64,000 nt of DNA, taken from NCBI RefSeq assembly GCF_932294415.1, contig NC_065536.1:8182474-8246473 (forward strand). The letters are read 5' to 3'. The stretch comes from Quercus robur (taxonomy: Eukaryota; Streptophyta; Magnoliopsida; Fagales; Fagaceae). The notes under the pieces are model-generated. The model had not been told where the DNA came from, searched no databases, and saw only the letters and a program-made list of their open reading frames with translations. Below are positions 11,998 through 26,294 of the stretch, one piece after another. Numbering within the stretch: the first letter of the stretch is position 1; each line of letters opens with the position of its first letter. The translations under genes and the position numbers were made by a program.

Positions 11998-12777
11998 TTA
12001 TTCTTTAACTTGCAAACCAATGAGTTGTAATTCACTAGAAAAAAAAAATACATATGTCAATGATATTGGTTTGCAAGAATAAATTTAGTATAGTTGTGTG
12101 TGTATTTTTGAATATTTGTGCACAATTTAACTTTAGTTTTTGAAAAAGTATCCGATTAATAGACGCTATTTTAATTGTTTTTTTCTTTTTTCTTTTCATA
12201 TAAAAATTTTCTAAAAATATTACCTAAATCAATACCCTTAAAACATTTGTTAACTTTTTTTTTCTCTTTCAAAAAAGTATAAAAATATTATTTAATAGAG
12301 CATTAATTTCACTTTAATATGTGCTTTTATGGCATTGTTAACAAAAGCCTACAAAATATGATTATTACACATAATAAAAATAAAAATAAAAAAATGACTC
12401 CCCAATCCCCATTTTGATGAAGCATTGTTTTATTAATCTTTCCTTCTTCTTTTTTCTTTTTTCTTTTTTTGAGAATATTATTAGTCTTTCCTTCTATGCA
12501 AAAGTTTGTATAAAAAAAAATTTCCCCTTAAAAACAACAAGATTGGACTTTTCTCACATTCATTGCTACGACCATATTCTGAGAGATTTCCGAAAACCAT
12601 GGCCTAGTTGTCCATTCAGGATCACACCATGTTGGAATTTGTGGGCCACTGGGCGTAATATGTGTGTTCAAGTTACACGACCACACTTCTTATCAAAAAA
12701 AAAAAAATTACACAACCACATTGAATTGTTTTTTTTTATTTTTTTATTTTATACAACTGAATTGTTATACTTTACTA

Positions 12778-13225
12778 TTCACAAATATTAAAAAAAAATA
12801 CACACAAATATTAAAAAAACACATAACCAAAATGAATTTATTCCTCCAACGAATAAATTATTGACAGATGTATTTATTTCTTCAAAAAGTGTGTATAATA
12901 AAGCTCAATAGTTTGCAGGTTAAAGAATAATAAATATGTAATTATCAGCTATAATAATAGTAATTAATAACTGCTTAATTATAAGTGGTTACAACTCATG
13001 TTATTCTTTTAACCAACAAACCAATGAGCTAACACATTTTTCGAAGAAATAATTACACATGTCAATAATTCATTATTGGTTTACAAGAATAAATTCTTTA
13101 TGGTAGTGCATGTTTTTTTTTTTTAATATTTGTGCATAGTTTGATTTTGGTTTTTGAAAAAAAAAATATAAAAATATTATTTGAGAGAACATTAATTGCA
13201 CTTTAACATATGCTCTTACTCTAAA
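12778..13225. mobile_element. Second, shorter foldback-type element
   Basis: The stretch repeats the arms of the element at 11296-12345: a left arm near 12790-12930 with ATTATTGACA and GTTAAAGAATAATAAATA, and a complementary right arm near 13000-13220 with AACAAACCAATGAG and TTGCACTTTAACATATGCTC. It lacks both nested MITEs. Between the two elements (12346-12777) lies AT-rich DNA with no gene. Confidence 0.55.
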
Positions 13226-13252
13226 CTTTTCTCCCCCTCACTGTCTACATTC

Positions 13253-13387
13253 CATGGTTTTAAAAAACCGGTACGGTCAAAAAACCAGTTTGTACCCCAG
13301 TTTCCAGTTCAACCCAATTTTTATTGGATTGGACTAGTGTCCGGTTCCCAGTTGAACTAGTCGATCCGATCCATTTTTAAAACAATG
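13253..13387. mobile_element. Small MITE-like inverted-repeat element
   Basis: The ends CATGGTTTTAAAAA and (inverted) CATTGTTTTAAAAA enclose an interior of duplicated pyrimidine/purine motifs such as CCGGT..CAGTT. A target duplication was not resolved, so the boundaries are approximate. Confidence 0.5.
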
Positions 13388-13605
13388 CTACCATCTTGGA
13401 AAGTAAAAGAAACCAACTTGCGTTTTCTCATGTAAAATTCAAACCTCTCATATCTGAGTATTAGGTTGTAGTAGGATTTTCTTTTTTATGTCTAGCTCTT
13501 GTCACAATCATCCGTTCTTATCTCATAATTTTGTTTTCATACCTTCATTCCTTCTTTTCCTTTCCTTTCCTTTCCTTACCTTGTTATCCACTTTTTTAAT
13601 CCAAC

Positions 13606-13746
13606 ATGGATGCTTCAATGGAGGAGTTATGGAAAAAGTTTCACCTCTTTGAAGAAGAAAAGGAGGTTCTGGCTGTTAGCTCTCAAGAAGTGGCTCTCTC
13701 TAAACAAGAAGCCCAATTTAATCTTTTATTCAAGCTACAAACCAAT
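13606..13746 (+). pseudogene. Older LINE ORF1 fragment, first half
   Basis: A methionine-started frame (MDASMEELWKKFHLFEEEKE) resembles the N-terminus of plant L1 ORF1 proteins. It is cut at the target site of LINE A and resumes in frame after the second target copy at 20103. No intact continuation exists, so it is a relic. Confidence 0.7.
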
Positions 13747-13782
13747 TTTTTTTTTTTTTGGTTAAAAAAGCTTCATTACAAA

Positions 13783-16700
13783 CTAAGTAGCAACAATACA
13801 ATCAGAACAGATTCTATTACAAAACACCCCATTGAGGTCATCCTTAAAAACATCTAAAAGGTCCACAGGCGGACTATCAAAAGTAGAAAAATCAACATCT
13901 AGACAATAGCTTAATCTAGCAAGACTATCCGCACACCTATTCGCCTGCCGGAAGCAATGATGAATACAAACCTGCGGAATGCGCGATATCAAAAGTTTGC
14001 AATCATCCAACAGAGGCGATATGACATTATTCACATAAGAAGGATTATCCAAAGCATCCACAATAGCCTTGGCATCAAGTTCAACTTCAAGGGCATTAAT
14101 GTTAAGGTTGCGGCATAAAAGAAGACCCTCCCTTAAACCCCATAGCTCAGCGGCAAAGCTGCTGGTCATGCCAATACTCCTACTAAAACCCATAATCCAC
14201 CTACCTGCATCATCTCTAATCACCCCTCCACAACCTGCCATACCAGTGTTACCACAACAAGAGCCATCTGTGTTAAGCTTCCACCATCCTTGAACCGGCT
14301 TCTCCCACCTAATCCTCCTTAAAATTTTCCGAGTCATTAGCCTTGGAGAGGAAAGACAATGAAAAAATTCCACTGCTTGGTTTATAATCACCAAATCAAG
14401 CTTCGGATTCCTACTTTTACCATTGAAAACCGCATTGTTTCTACTCTTCCAGACATTCCACACAGCAAAAGGAAAAACAACATTCCAAGGAGGGTGGTTA
14501 GCACCTAAACTGTGCTTAAATTTACTATTTAACATCATCCAATCCTGAAGGTTGCTACTCCAAAAGGCTTGATTAGAAGGTGAAATCCCCAACTGGTTCC
14601 ACAGGCCTCTTAAAAGAGGGCAATCTCTCAAGGCATGTAAAATGCTTTCAACTCCTTCCTGGCATAAAGGGCAAGTAGTAGCATGACTAATACCTCTCCT
14701 CTCAAGGCAAACCTTAACTCCAATGCTATTATGGGCACACTTCCAAAGAAAAGTTCTAATCCTTGGAAGAGTATTCACTTTCCAAATCCAACGAGCTGGG
14801 AAAAGATCTATCCCTTCATCCCCCATGGCAATCCTATAAGCACTCTTCAAATCAAAGGTGCCTTTAGAAGATCCCGACCAAGCCAACTTATCAACACCTC
14901 TACTCAACAAAGTCACTGGGGTTACTTTAATCAACCTTCTAACCTCAATAGGAAGATCAAAAGGAATCTTCCCCCAATCCCAACCAGTGTCTAACATAAA
15001 GTCTTTCACTTCTAGCTAACTAGCCTCCCTCGTGATAGGACCCTGAATCAAGCCTCTAAGAGATCCTCCATTAGTCCAATTGTTTTGTCACACATTAAGC
15101 CCACTATCCCTACCAACCAACCATCTGCTACCCTTATTGAAAGTGTCCATACCTTTTTTCATCGCAGCCCAAATGTGAGAACAAGGAAGCCTATTAGCAT
15201 TGGTAGCAACTCTTCTTCTCGGATTACAATACTTCGTATTCAAAACTCTAGCCCAAGGGGCCTCCTTCTTAGTATGGAACCTCCAATTAAGCTTAGAAAG
15301 GAGAGCTATATTCTTCCCCTTTGCAGATTGCAGCCCAAGCCCCCCTTCCTCCTTAGACTTTATCACCTTATCCCAACCAACCCAATGAATCTTCTTGGTA
15401 GCCTCAAAAGAACCCCATAGGAAATTTCGATTCAATCTATCTAATCCATTCAAAATTCTATCAGGCAACAAGTTACATTGCATGACATATGAAGGAACAG
15501 CAGCTAAAGAGGCTTGAATGAGAACATTCCGCCCCGCCAGAGAAAGCATGTTAGCCTTCCAACCCGAAAGCTTTTGTTTAGCTCTATCAAGGATGAAGTT
15601 GTACTCCTGAGAAGAAGATCCAGGATGCTTGAGAGGAAAGCCAAGATACTTCCCCAAGAAAGCAGTGGAAGCAAAACCCAGAATGTCACAAAGAGATTCC
15701 CTTGTGTCACAGTCTACATTTGGGGAGAAATACACCCTCGACTTTGCTTCACTCACAGATTGCCCCGATAACTCACAAAAATCATCAAGAACATCTCTAA
15801 TGGCGGCACAATTAACCCAATCTGCCTTAGCAAAAAGGATGAGGTCATCCGCAAAGAAGAGATGAGAGAATTCAGGACCACTTTGAGAGGCTTTAACTAG
15901 ATGCCAAGTCTTCATATTGCACTTCTCTTCTATTAACTGACCAAGGAAATCCATGCAAATGATGAAAAGATACGGGGAGAGGGGGTCACCCTGCCTTATC
16001 CCTCTAGAAGGAAGAATTGGATCCAAGACTTCCCCATTAAACAAAATGGAGGTGGAGACCGTCGACACACAACTCATTATAACATCTATGAGCTATGTGG
16101 GAAGGTTAATACTAATAAGCATGCTCCGAATAAAACCCCACTCAAACTTGTCATAAGCCTTCTCCAAATCAATCTTTAAGGCCATGTACCCCGTCTTCCC
16201 TTTCTTCTTCCCAAGGGAATGGATTATCTCTTGGGCAATGATGACATTATCAATACCCTTTCTACCCGGGACAAAATCCGTCTGAAGGGGAGAAATAATC
16301 TTATCCAAAAAAGGTCTCAACCTTGCCACAATGATCTTGGTCACCACTTTATACACCGTATTACACAGGCTAATAGGTCTGTAATTACCTAAAGTCTCTG
16401 GACCTTGGATCTTAGGAATCAAAGCAATAAAAGTCTTATTCAGATGCTCAGGCACTTTCCCACTCCTAAAAACCTGCTTAACTTCCTCAATCATAAAGTC
16501 CCCCACAACTAGCCAAAATTTTTGGAAGAAGCCCGCATGAAGACCATCCGGACCCGGGGCTTTAAATGGTTTTAAAGCCCACAAGGCAGCCTTGATTTCT
16601 ATTTCAGTAACCTCTTCATTGATGCTCTCCCTCTCCCCATCTGATAGGCTGGCCTGACACTGGACAAAACTAGTCTCATCCCTTGAAACAGCCTCATGAG

Positions 16701-17913
16701 ATGTTGTGTATATCCCACTAAAGCCGCTTCTAATAAACTCTTTAATATCATTCTCCTCAAGGATCCACTCCCCCACTAAATTCTTAATAGCCATGATTTG
16801 ATTCCTTTTCCTCCTAACCAAGGTTGAGACATGGAAGAAAGCTATATTACGATCCCCTTGAACCAACCAATTAACCCGAGACTTCAAAGCCCATAACTCC
16901 TCTTCTTGATTGAGAACAAGATCAAGATCCCTAAGGAGATCCACTTCTAGCTTGAGAAGAGAACTAGAAGGTTTAAAAGCAATAGCCTTCTGAATCCCAT
17001 TGATTCTAGCCATCAAAATTTTCTTCCTTGTAAAAATATTCTCGAACTGATTTTTATTCCAATCCACAACATTCCTAGTGAAGCTCTCAACGGCCTCAAC
17101 AAGATTATCTGCACCTCCCCAAGCTTGAGAAACAATAGCAGGGAACGTAGGGTCAAGCAACCAGCACATTTGAAACCTAAACGGCATCTTCTTCCCCCTA
17201 CTTACACTTGGTTACATCTCTAACAGAACAGGGCAGTGATCAGAGTGGTATCTAGGAAGATGGGTGATTTTAGCATCCGGATAAAGCAAACACCATTGAG
17301 GGTTCACAAAGAACCTGTCTATTCTCTCCTGAATCAAGGCTTGAATTTCCCTTCTATTGGTCCAGGTATATTGAGGACCCGCAAAGCCGATGTCCATCAT
17401 ACTACATTTATCTAAACACTCCTTAAACAAAAGAGAGCTGTTCACACTAACCGCTCTACCACCAAATTTGTCATCATTAACCAAAGGTTCATTAAAATCC
17501 CCTGCTATAACTCAAGGCATATTATGAAGATCTGCTACATTCATAAGATTATTCCATAAAATATGTCTTTCAGCACACCTAGGACTAGCATACACAGCAG
17601 AAAAAAGCCAAATAACATTTGAACTGCATACCTTAACCGTAAAGTGAATTTCTTGTTCAGTACTGGCCAAATGGGCAACGTCAACTCTTTCAGAATTCCA
17701 CAGCACCCATATTCCACCAGCAAACCCAACTGCATCAGAGCGAATAACTCCATCAAAAGGGAGTCTCCTAGTGATTTCCCTAGCTCTATTAACCCCAACA
17801 CGCGTTTCCATTACCACCAAAATAGCCAGATTATACTTCTGCACCATCTCCCAAACACGCTTCTGAAAAGAGGGCTTTGAAGCACCTCTACAATTCCAAA
17901 TAATGCTATTCAT
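13783..17913 (-). pseudogene. LINE A ORF2: endonuclease, reverse transcriptase, zinc finger, RNase H
   Basis: Five open stretches on one frame make up an ORF2 of about 1,375 codons starting at the ATG 17911-17913 (MNSIIWNCRGA). In order: APE-type endonuclease (METR, AGDFNEP, SDHCPVLL), reverse transcriptase with the FADD catalytic motif (SHLFFADDLILF), a zf-RVT zinc finger (CPLCQEG), and RNase H with NTDG, AAELWG, ELDAK and the closing ADSLAR. The frame is broken by five stops: TGA at 17509-17511, TAA at 17212-17214, TAG at 16093-16095, TGA at 15088-15090, and a TAG just upstream of 15009. There are no frameshifts. It is inactive but well preserved. Confidence 0.92.
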
Positions 17914-17944
17914 AATGACAAATAAAGCTGGGACAAGACAAAAC

Positions 17945-19987
17945 TCAATGGTATGACCCATCATCACATCTTCCTTCCAACACCATCAAGTCCACACCAA
18001 GTGCTATACATCCCCCACTCTCATCCCTTAATGAGCCATGATCAGATCGAGCTACTTGAATACCCTCTCCAAGGCCGGTACAAACACCAGCACAACCCAA
18101 CATGCCGTCATTGCCGCCAGTCAGCTCTCTGTCCAAACCTTGAACTTCACTTTGTCCAAACCCATTATCCCAGTTCATACTCCTCGCCTCACAACCACTC
18201 CGATCACCCTGATTTTTCCCGGACCCGCCTCTTCGAACCAAACCCATCTCGGACTCGTCGACGGCAACAAGCTGAAGCTCTCCATCAGGCAACGGCACGT
18301 TGAGTTGCGCCATACCAATCTGCCTCAAGTCCGCCCTTCTCACCTCACAGTCACTCCTAACACCAAGTTTATCCCCGGCACCACCTCTTCGAAACAAACC
18401 CATCTCAGTCTCGTCAACGGCAGCGAACTGAAAATCCCTACCAGGCGACGGCGTATTGAAATGCACCATATCGATCTGCTTCAAGTCCGCCCCTGCAACG
18501 GCGACGACACCGACTTAGCTCGTCCTCTGCGTCGGCGAGCTGTCCCTAGAGGTTTCTTCCCCAGCAGCACCGACCAATCTCATGCTTCCAACCCTTGAAC
18601 GTGCCTCCATCTTCATAGCTTTGACTGAACCAGCTTTACGAGCTTTACCATTTTTTGGAATATTGACTTTCTTATTTGCATTGTGGGCCGACTCATCTTA
18701 GGCTTCCTTCCCAATTCTAAGAATGGCTTGCTCCAATTGGGCTTTCTCCAGAATCCTTAGAGGGGCCAGCTTCCTTTTTGCCTCCTTGTTAAGCCCGTTG
18801 GCATCCTCAGGCTTCTCAACATCAATCCAATTTCTCCTATTAGCTAGGAGAATACCGTTACTTCTCTGCTCCAAAGCATGACCGTGGCCAGGTAATGACC
18901 CACTACTTCCCTGGAATTTTGTCTCTTTCTTCCTACGTGCCACGACCACCCAAGGTCCATACGATCCCTCATGCACGTCCTCTTGCACGGCATCGTCCTT
19001 TCCATGTGGTCCCAATTTTTTTCCAGCACTGTCAGCATCATGCACAACATGTGTGCTTGCCCCTGTATCCCCTGCATCTTCCTTCTCCGCTGCCTCACAC
19101 GGCGGCACCGGCCTAATAACATACGGACAAGCCTCTCTTTTATGGCCCATTCTTCCACACTCAAAACATAAATTATGGATGCCCTCATAAGTAACAGTTT
19201 GCTGAAGTTTACCTATCATCACCGTAGTGATAAGCGGTTTATCTACATCAACTTGGATACACAGCCTTGCAAACTTACCTCTAGATTCAGTCACCGTGAA
19301 AGTATCAATCCTTAATACATTGCCAATAGCCTTCCCTATGTGCTGTAGAGCCTTAGCATTGTAGTATTCAATAGGTAACCCACTGAGTCTTATCCAAACT
19401 GCAATAGAAGACACCTTGGCTGATTCAGGCTTGAAATCTGGTTCCCATGGTCTAACCGATAGGAAGTGGTCTCCTAAGAACCAAGGACCTTTCTTCAACA
19501 CAATCTCAACATCCTCTTTCAATGACAACCTTATGAGGAAGAAGCCATGTTCAAGGTCTACAACATCCATACGCCCTGCTGGCTTCCACAAAGATAATAA
19601 TCTAGCTTGAAGAAAATTTAATCCAACAGCTCTACCGTAAACTTTCACAATCAAAGCTCTTGCCCAAGGTCTTCGGATCTCTTGTTTAAGCTCCTTCGAG
19701 AACTTCACAGCTACCATACCTTGCCTAAGAGTTTCCACTTCATCATCCGACTCGGGATCGTCATCCATGAACTCTTCAAAACAAAATGCCTGCATGTATG
19801 CACCAGGTATTTCACCCACAAGCTTATCTCTAAATGAAACATTTTGGCTGCCTTGGCCCCCAGCGAAGCTAGGAGATGGAGACCCCGAGCTTTGGCCTTC
19901 ACAAAAACCCGCATGATTCACATTTTTAACTTTTTTATTGCTTCGGGCAAGTTTCGCTTGTTCCTCGAGAGAGAGAGAGCGTTTCAC
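17945..19987 (-). pseudogene. LINE A ORF1: DUF4283-type RNA-binding protein with CCHC knuckle
   Basis: The main open part (19987-18698) holds the DUF4283-type domain (around GPWFLGDHFLSVRPW) and a zinc knuckle CFECGRMGHKREAC. In the same frame after a TAA (18698-18700), and a second TAA upstream of 18484, coding continues to a TGA at 17945-17947, so the ancestral ORF1 was about 680 codons. The C-terminal part contains two imperfect tandem repeats of about 52 residues marked by GLFRRGGAG and GLVRRGGSG. The likely start is now GTG (19985-19987); no in-frame ATG lies between it and an upstream stop, so the start codon may also be lost. Confidence 0.85.
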
Positions 19988-20102
19988 AAACTTGGCCGTA
20001 CTATAGTCTTTCTGTATATAGTACGTACAACATTGTATTGGCTAGATGAAATATCAAAAGAAGCGGGGTATTCCTCTGCAGAAAATAAAAAAATAAAAAA
20101 AT

Positions 20103-21160
20103 AGCTACAAACCAATGAGGGTTTAAACAATGAGGTTTTCAAATCTATTTTTCAACAACTTTGGCGCTGCTCAATTGTTCTAACTATTAAAGAAGTTAGG
20201 AATAATTCATTTCTGGCTATCTTTGTCAAGGAGGAGAACATGATTGAAGCTCAAGACAAAAGCCATTGGTCTTTTGATAAAATACTTATTTTATTGAAGC
20301 ATTTCAGCGGTGATCTCAGCTCTGGTAATGTCATTTTCCAACATTCTCCTTTCTGGATTCGAGTTTTTAACACTCCTATTAAAAGTATGAACAAAACTGT
20401 TGGTACTCGTATAGCTAATGAGATTAATACTCGTATATCTTATGGTTGATGCCCCTAAAAGTGGTCTAGTTTGAGGACCCTTTCTTCATATTTGGGTGGA
20501 TATTGATATCACAAAACTTTTGATAAGAGGAAAAATGGTTCATATTGAAGATGTAGAAGAAGGGTGGGTCTTTTTCAAATATGAAAGGCTACCTATCTTT
20601 TTTTATTGTTGTCCTATCTTCTGCTATTGTTGTGGTTGTGGTATACTCACTCATCAAGATCATGAATGTCAAAAAATTAGAAAAGGTTCTCTCATCGGAT
20701 GATGATGATTTTCAATTTGGTCCATGGATTTGTGCTATGGCTCCAAAATTTAGTCAGAAGAAGAGTAATTTTAGCCAATCCAAACCAAGAGAGGAAGACG
20801 ATGAAGAAATACATGCATCCAAAGATGAAAAAGGCGAAGCTGAGTCCTCTCAAATCTGCCATCAAATGACAATTCCTTCATTGGCCGGAAAATCCAATGA
20901 GATGGCAGTTAGGCATCTACTGGATGGCCCCACCAGAAATTATATTGAGCAGGAAAATTAGAAATCCTCTTATCCCTAACAAGTTTCCATTTTTTAGTGG
21001 GATATTATCCCACCCAAATCTAAAATATCTGAAAACCTTATCCCTTCTCCAAATTCAAAATCCAAATTCATTCGAATAAGCCCAACCCTTCATCTAAAAA
21101 AATTGTTTCAAATACAAAAGTTACAGCAACGGCAAAGGAAGATAAGTCCCAATGTTTGAG
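20103..21160 (+). pseudogene. Older LINE ORF1 fragment, second half
   Basis: After the target duplication the frame of 13606-13746 resumes with LNNEVFKSIFQQLW and runs through a DUF4283-like region (SHWSFDKILILLKHF, PFWIRVFN) to a stop at about 20447. Coding continues in other frames: DIDITKLLIRGKMVHIEDVE and FFKYERLP, a degraded CCHC knuckle (CYCCG..THQDHEC), then DDFQFGPWICAM. At least two frameshifts and several stops make it a relic. No ORF2 follows. It is unlike LINE A's ORF1 in detail, so it is a different family. Confidence 0.75.
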
Positions 21161-21987
21161 TCATATGCAATAACTGCTAGGAGACGTGGATAAGTAGAAG
21201 ATTATCGAAGAAAATTTGAAAAATATTCTAGGTATGGATATGCATAAGATAAACTATTAGCATCTCATTCCACCTCTGGTGTTGCTCTATAGCCCCCTCT
21301 TCCACCATGAAAATTTCTCCAAATGACACTGATGTCTTAGCAAATCAAGAAAGTGTCATTTGACACTTTTATTGGTTTTTATGGGCATCCATAAACTTTG
21401 AAGAGAGGGTTTGTTCTCTTGCAGTAGCTTGGATTCCTGAAGACATTAATGTGGCGTTTGATATGAGGGAATCTACGTTACTCCTAGTATCCAGATTACT
21501 AGGAATGTGATGTCTTACAATCTGAATGCCTAGAAATATAATTATTCCTATGTTTGGTTTAATTGAGAATCTAATAAGATTCCTAGAAAGTGTCATTATA
21601 AAAGCCCATAAGATGAGTTTTTTTTTTTTTTTTCAAAAAACAGCAGTAGACATTATAGATTATAAAATGCATTATGTCTAGTTCTTAGCTTCTGCGTGAA
21701 CTCTGTAAGGCCCTTCCGGACCAAGCTGGGGTCAACATGGTCAACTGGCACAGCCTCTATGACAATTACATCAACAACAGAGTTAGCATGGATAAAAGTA
21801 AAACTACTGCTCAAGAAGGGAGAGGATCCCAGGCTTTAGCTCTACGATTGTAGGTACATTTCTGGGCAAAACATGAGAGTGAGAGTGAGAGTGAGGGTGA
21901 AGGGGAAGAGAATGAGATGAATTTGACGGGAGGGAGGGTGTTGGGGATTTTAGTGAGACCAATCTCACATGTGAACAACTAATTTTG

Positions 21988-22022
<35 letters not shown>

Positions 22023-23174
22023 GTAATCTAACTTAGCAGTACAATTGGTTGTTGATGTAGCATGAAAAATTAATTTTTTATTAATTTGTTTGACACATTA
22101 GTTTTTTCTATCCAAAAGGATAACATCAATGACTAAAAAAAATTTCCTAACTCGACAAACACTGAAAATGTCAGGGATCAAATTAACACAATTAAAATAT
22201 TAGAGATCAAATTAACACATTAGATAAAAAAATAAGAACCAACTTTCTAATTTACCCTATTTTTTATTAGAATGATTGAAATTTTATCACTAAAAAGAAA
22301 AACATCACAAAATCTGGTATTAGACATGTAGGTACTAATGTAGCAAATAGGTGACTGAGTTTTGCAACATCTGATATTAGTTTTAGAGTACTTATGTAGC
22401 AAATAGGTGCCTATGTGAGTTTTGCAAACATAACAAAGTTTACATGCGAATAAGTTAGGTTGTGGCAAGTTATAAATATCCCAACCGACTTGCTAAATTA
22501 TCTATCTAACCCACCCAACCCTACCCACCTCACTTGATGGACCCACATGGGATTAAGGTTCGCAAGCCAAGTGGTTTTTTTGCCCAGCCCAGGATCCTAA
22601 TCCCTTGTTAATATTTTACATTTAACGATCCAAACATGACAATTAAGAAGGTTGAGCTATCTTACAATTGCCCCCATTGTCAACATTTACCACAACTAAA
22701 TTAAAGGCAGCCTGTGGAAATCCTATCTATTGGATTCAAAACAAATGAACTAGACAAATAATACCATAGAGCAAATAAGCAATTTTTTTTTTTTTGGAAT
22801 AAGCAGATAAGCAAATAAGCATGCCTTATCTTAAGTAGCGAATTTGAAATTTTTAATTATGATATAAGTATGGTCTGGTAAGTAATGCATTAAACGGTGA
22901 AGAATGCAAAAGAAAGAATCAAGCACAACTTGTAACCTCATAAAAGTTGCTTGGAACTCCAATAATCAAAACAACAAAGCTGGATTCGACAATGACAGAC
23001 TTTCTATATTACCAATCCAACAATAGGAATATTGTAAAATCTCTAATTTACTCAACAAAATTGTTAAACAGTTTCAACAAAAAGCAGCATCCCAAAGGCA
23101 ACACTAAAACAGAAAGAAAGATCCCTGAATATAAGGTGAGCAAAAGTCTTAAATGACTAAGCCAGTTCAGATTT
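21161..23174. other. Intergenic stretch, no intact gene seen
   Basis: The stretch holds T tracts at about 21617-21632 and 21989-22021, a GAGAGT-rich patch near 21870-21910, and an imperfect direct repeat around TGTAGCAAATAGGTG (near 22339 and 22395). A short coding-like piece at 21689-21853 is listed separately. Nothing else is recognisable. Confidence 0.45.
21689..21853 (+). pseudogene. Unrecognised coding-like fragment
   Basis: A frame of 54 sense codons, open from just after a TAG to a TAG at 21851, has unusually protein-like composition ([17 protein letters not shown], then [10 protein letters not shown]) within AT-rich DNA. It has no ATG at its start and no splice context I could confirm. 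I do not recognise the family. It may be a piece of a retrocopied gene or an exon fragment. Confidence 0.3.
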
Positions 23175-25316
<2,142 letters not shown>

Positions 25317-26207
25317 CTTCGATTATCCTCTATATTCCACACAAAATAAAACAAACTAATCAAATTTCTTTATATGAATCACTGATAAACAAAACAACAT
25401 ACACACTACCTCAACTGAACTTGCATTATACCTCAAAATGCAAGCAGAATGGTTATTAATTTATTGATAGATGCACCAAATCAAACACCACTCTCCCCCT
25501 TAAAAAAGCACATACATCTATCCCTCCCTACGTACATACATACATCTACGATTTTTCCCCCTCCGCTATTCACACAATTGAATACCAAATCCCTTTGAAA
25601 CACGCATCTAGAATGCAAATGACATACTCCAAATTCATACACAAGTCACACATATTCATAAACGTACATTGTGTAACAGAGTCATTTAGATTTATAAGCA
25701 AACCATATATACATATATAAACAAATACACTATCGGGTCAATACAGTAACCACAGACATCACCCAGCAAATCCCATCTACACATATGCATCCATTGAGCT
25801 AATATTTGACATACGAAATTACCATATATACATACACACACAGAATGTCACAAACACATAAAAACATAGGAAAGTAAAGCAAACCCAGTTACAGAATCTT
25901 AGTATTTCGAATAGCTACAACATGAAACAACGAAAATCTCAAACAAAACGTAGAGTATCACAACCACTTGGGCCTCTTTCTAAAATACCCAAAAACAACA
26001 AAAGCTTTTAAAACAACAATCAAAAACAAAACTTTTCAGAAACCCAGAAATCTAAATAGAAAAAACGATAAAACCCCATGTTGTTTCATGACATCCTCTT
26101 CATTTCCCCACAATCCAAATCATATCATTAAGAAACTCATTTTCCTTCACTTTACGTCGTTTTCTTAGCAACCAAACACAGACAAAAACAGAGAGAGAGA
26201 GAGGTAC

Positions 26208-26294
26208 CGAGTTACAGAGCTTGGAGCTGAGCGGCGTGAGAGATGAGAATGGAATACGAGAGAGGGTGCGGAAGCTAGGGTTTTGGTATTTAAA
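26208..26294 (-). promoter_or_regulatory. RPL22 5'UTR exon and core promoter with telo-box
   Basis: Read on the minus strand, a TATA-like TTTAAATA (complement of about 26287-26294) is followed by a telo-box AAACCCTA (complement of 26276-26283) and then a pyrimidine-rich leader ending at a GTACCT donor (26207). Telo-boxes near the transcription start are characteristic of plant ribosomal-protein genes and support coordinated translation-related expression. Confidence 0.7.

Larger units (their letters stand above)
11296..12345. mobile_element. Foldback-type element with long inverted repeats
   Basis: The left arm (about 11296-11580) is matched by the complement of the right arm (about 11998-12345). 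Shared landmarks include a CAAATATT core, AACCAATGA..ATTGACA, GTTAAAGAATAA and ATTATGAG. The arms almost meet once two nested MITEs (11588-11770 and 11819-11997) are removed, so the original element was a near-palindrome of about 690 bp. It has no coding capacity. Long arms suggest a Mutator-like or foldback DNA element; the outer target duplication was not resolved. Confidence 0.65.
13747..20102 (-). mobile_element. LINE A: near-complete L1-type retrotransposon
   Basis: The element reads on the minus strand, starting after the target copy at 20103-20116 and ending in a poly(A) tail seen as T's at 13747-13759. The target duplication AGCTACAAACCAAT is perfect (13733-13746 and 20103-20116). A 5' leader of about 115 bp precedes ORF1 (19987-17945); ORF2 (17913-13783) follows, with a 3'UTR of about 24 bp. 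Length and order fit a nearly full-length plant L1 with an RNase H domain. All coding parts keep a consistent frame and only nonsense changes were seen. The element interrupts an older LINE in the opposite orientation. Confidence 0.93.

Noticed and set aside
13783-19188. Many plus-strand frames across LINE A
   Set aside because: All are antisense to the endonuclease, reverse-transcriptase and ORF1 frames of LINE A.
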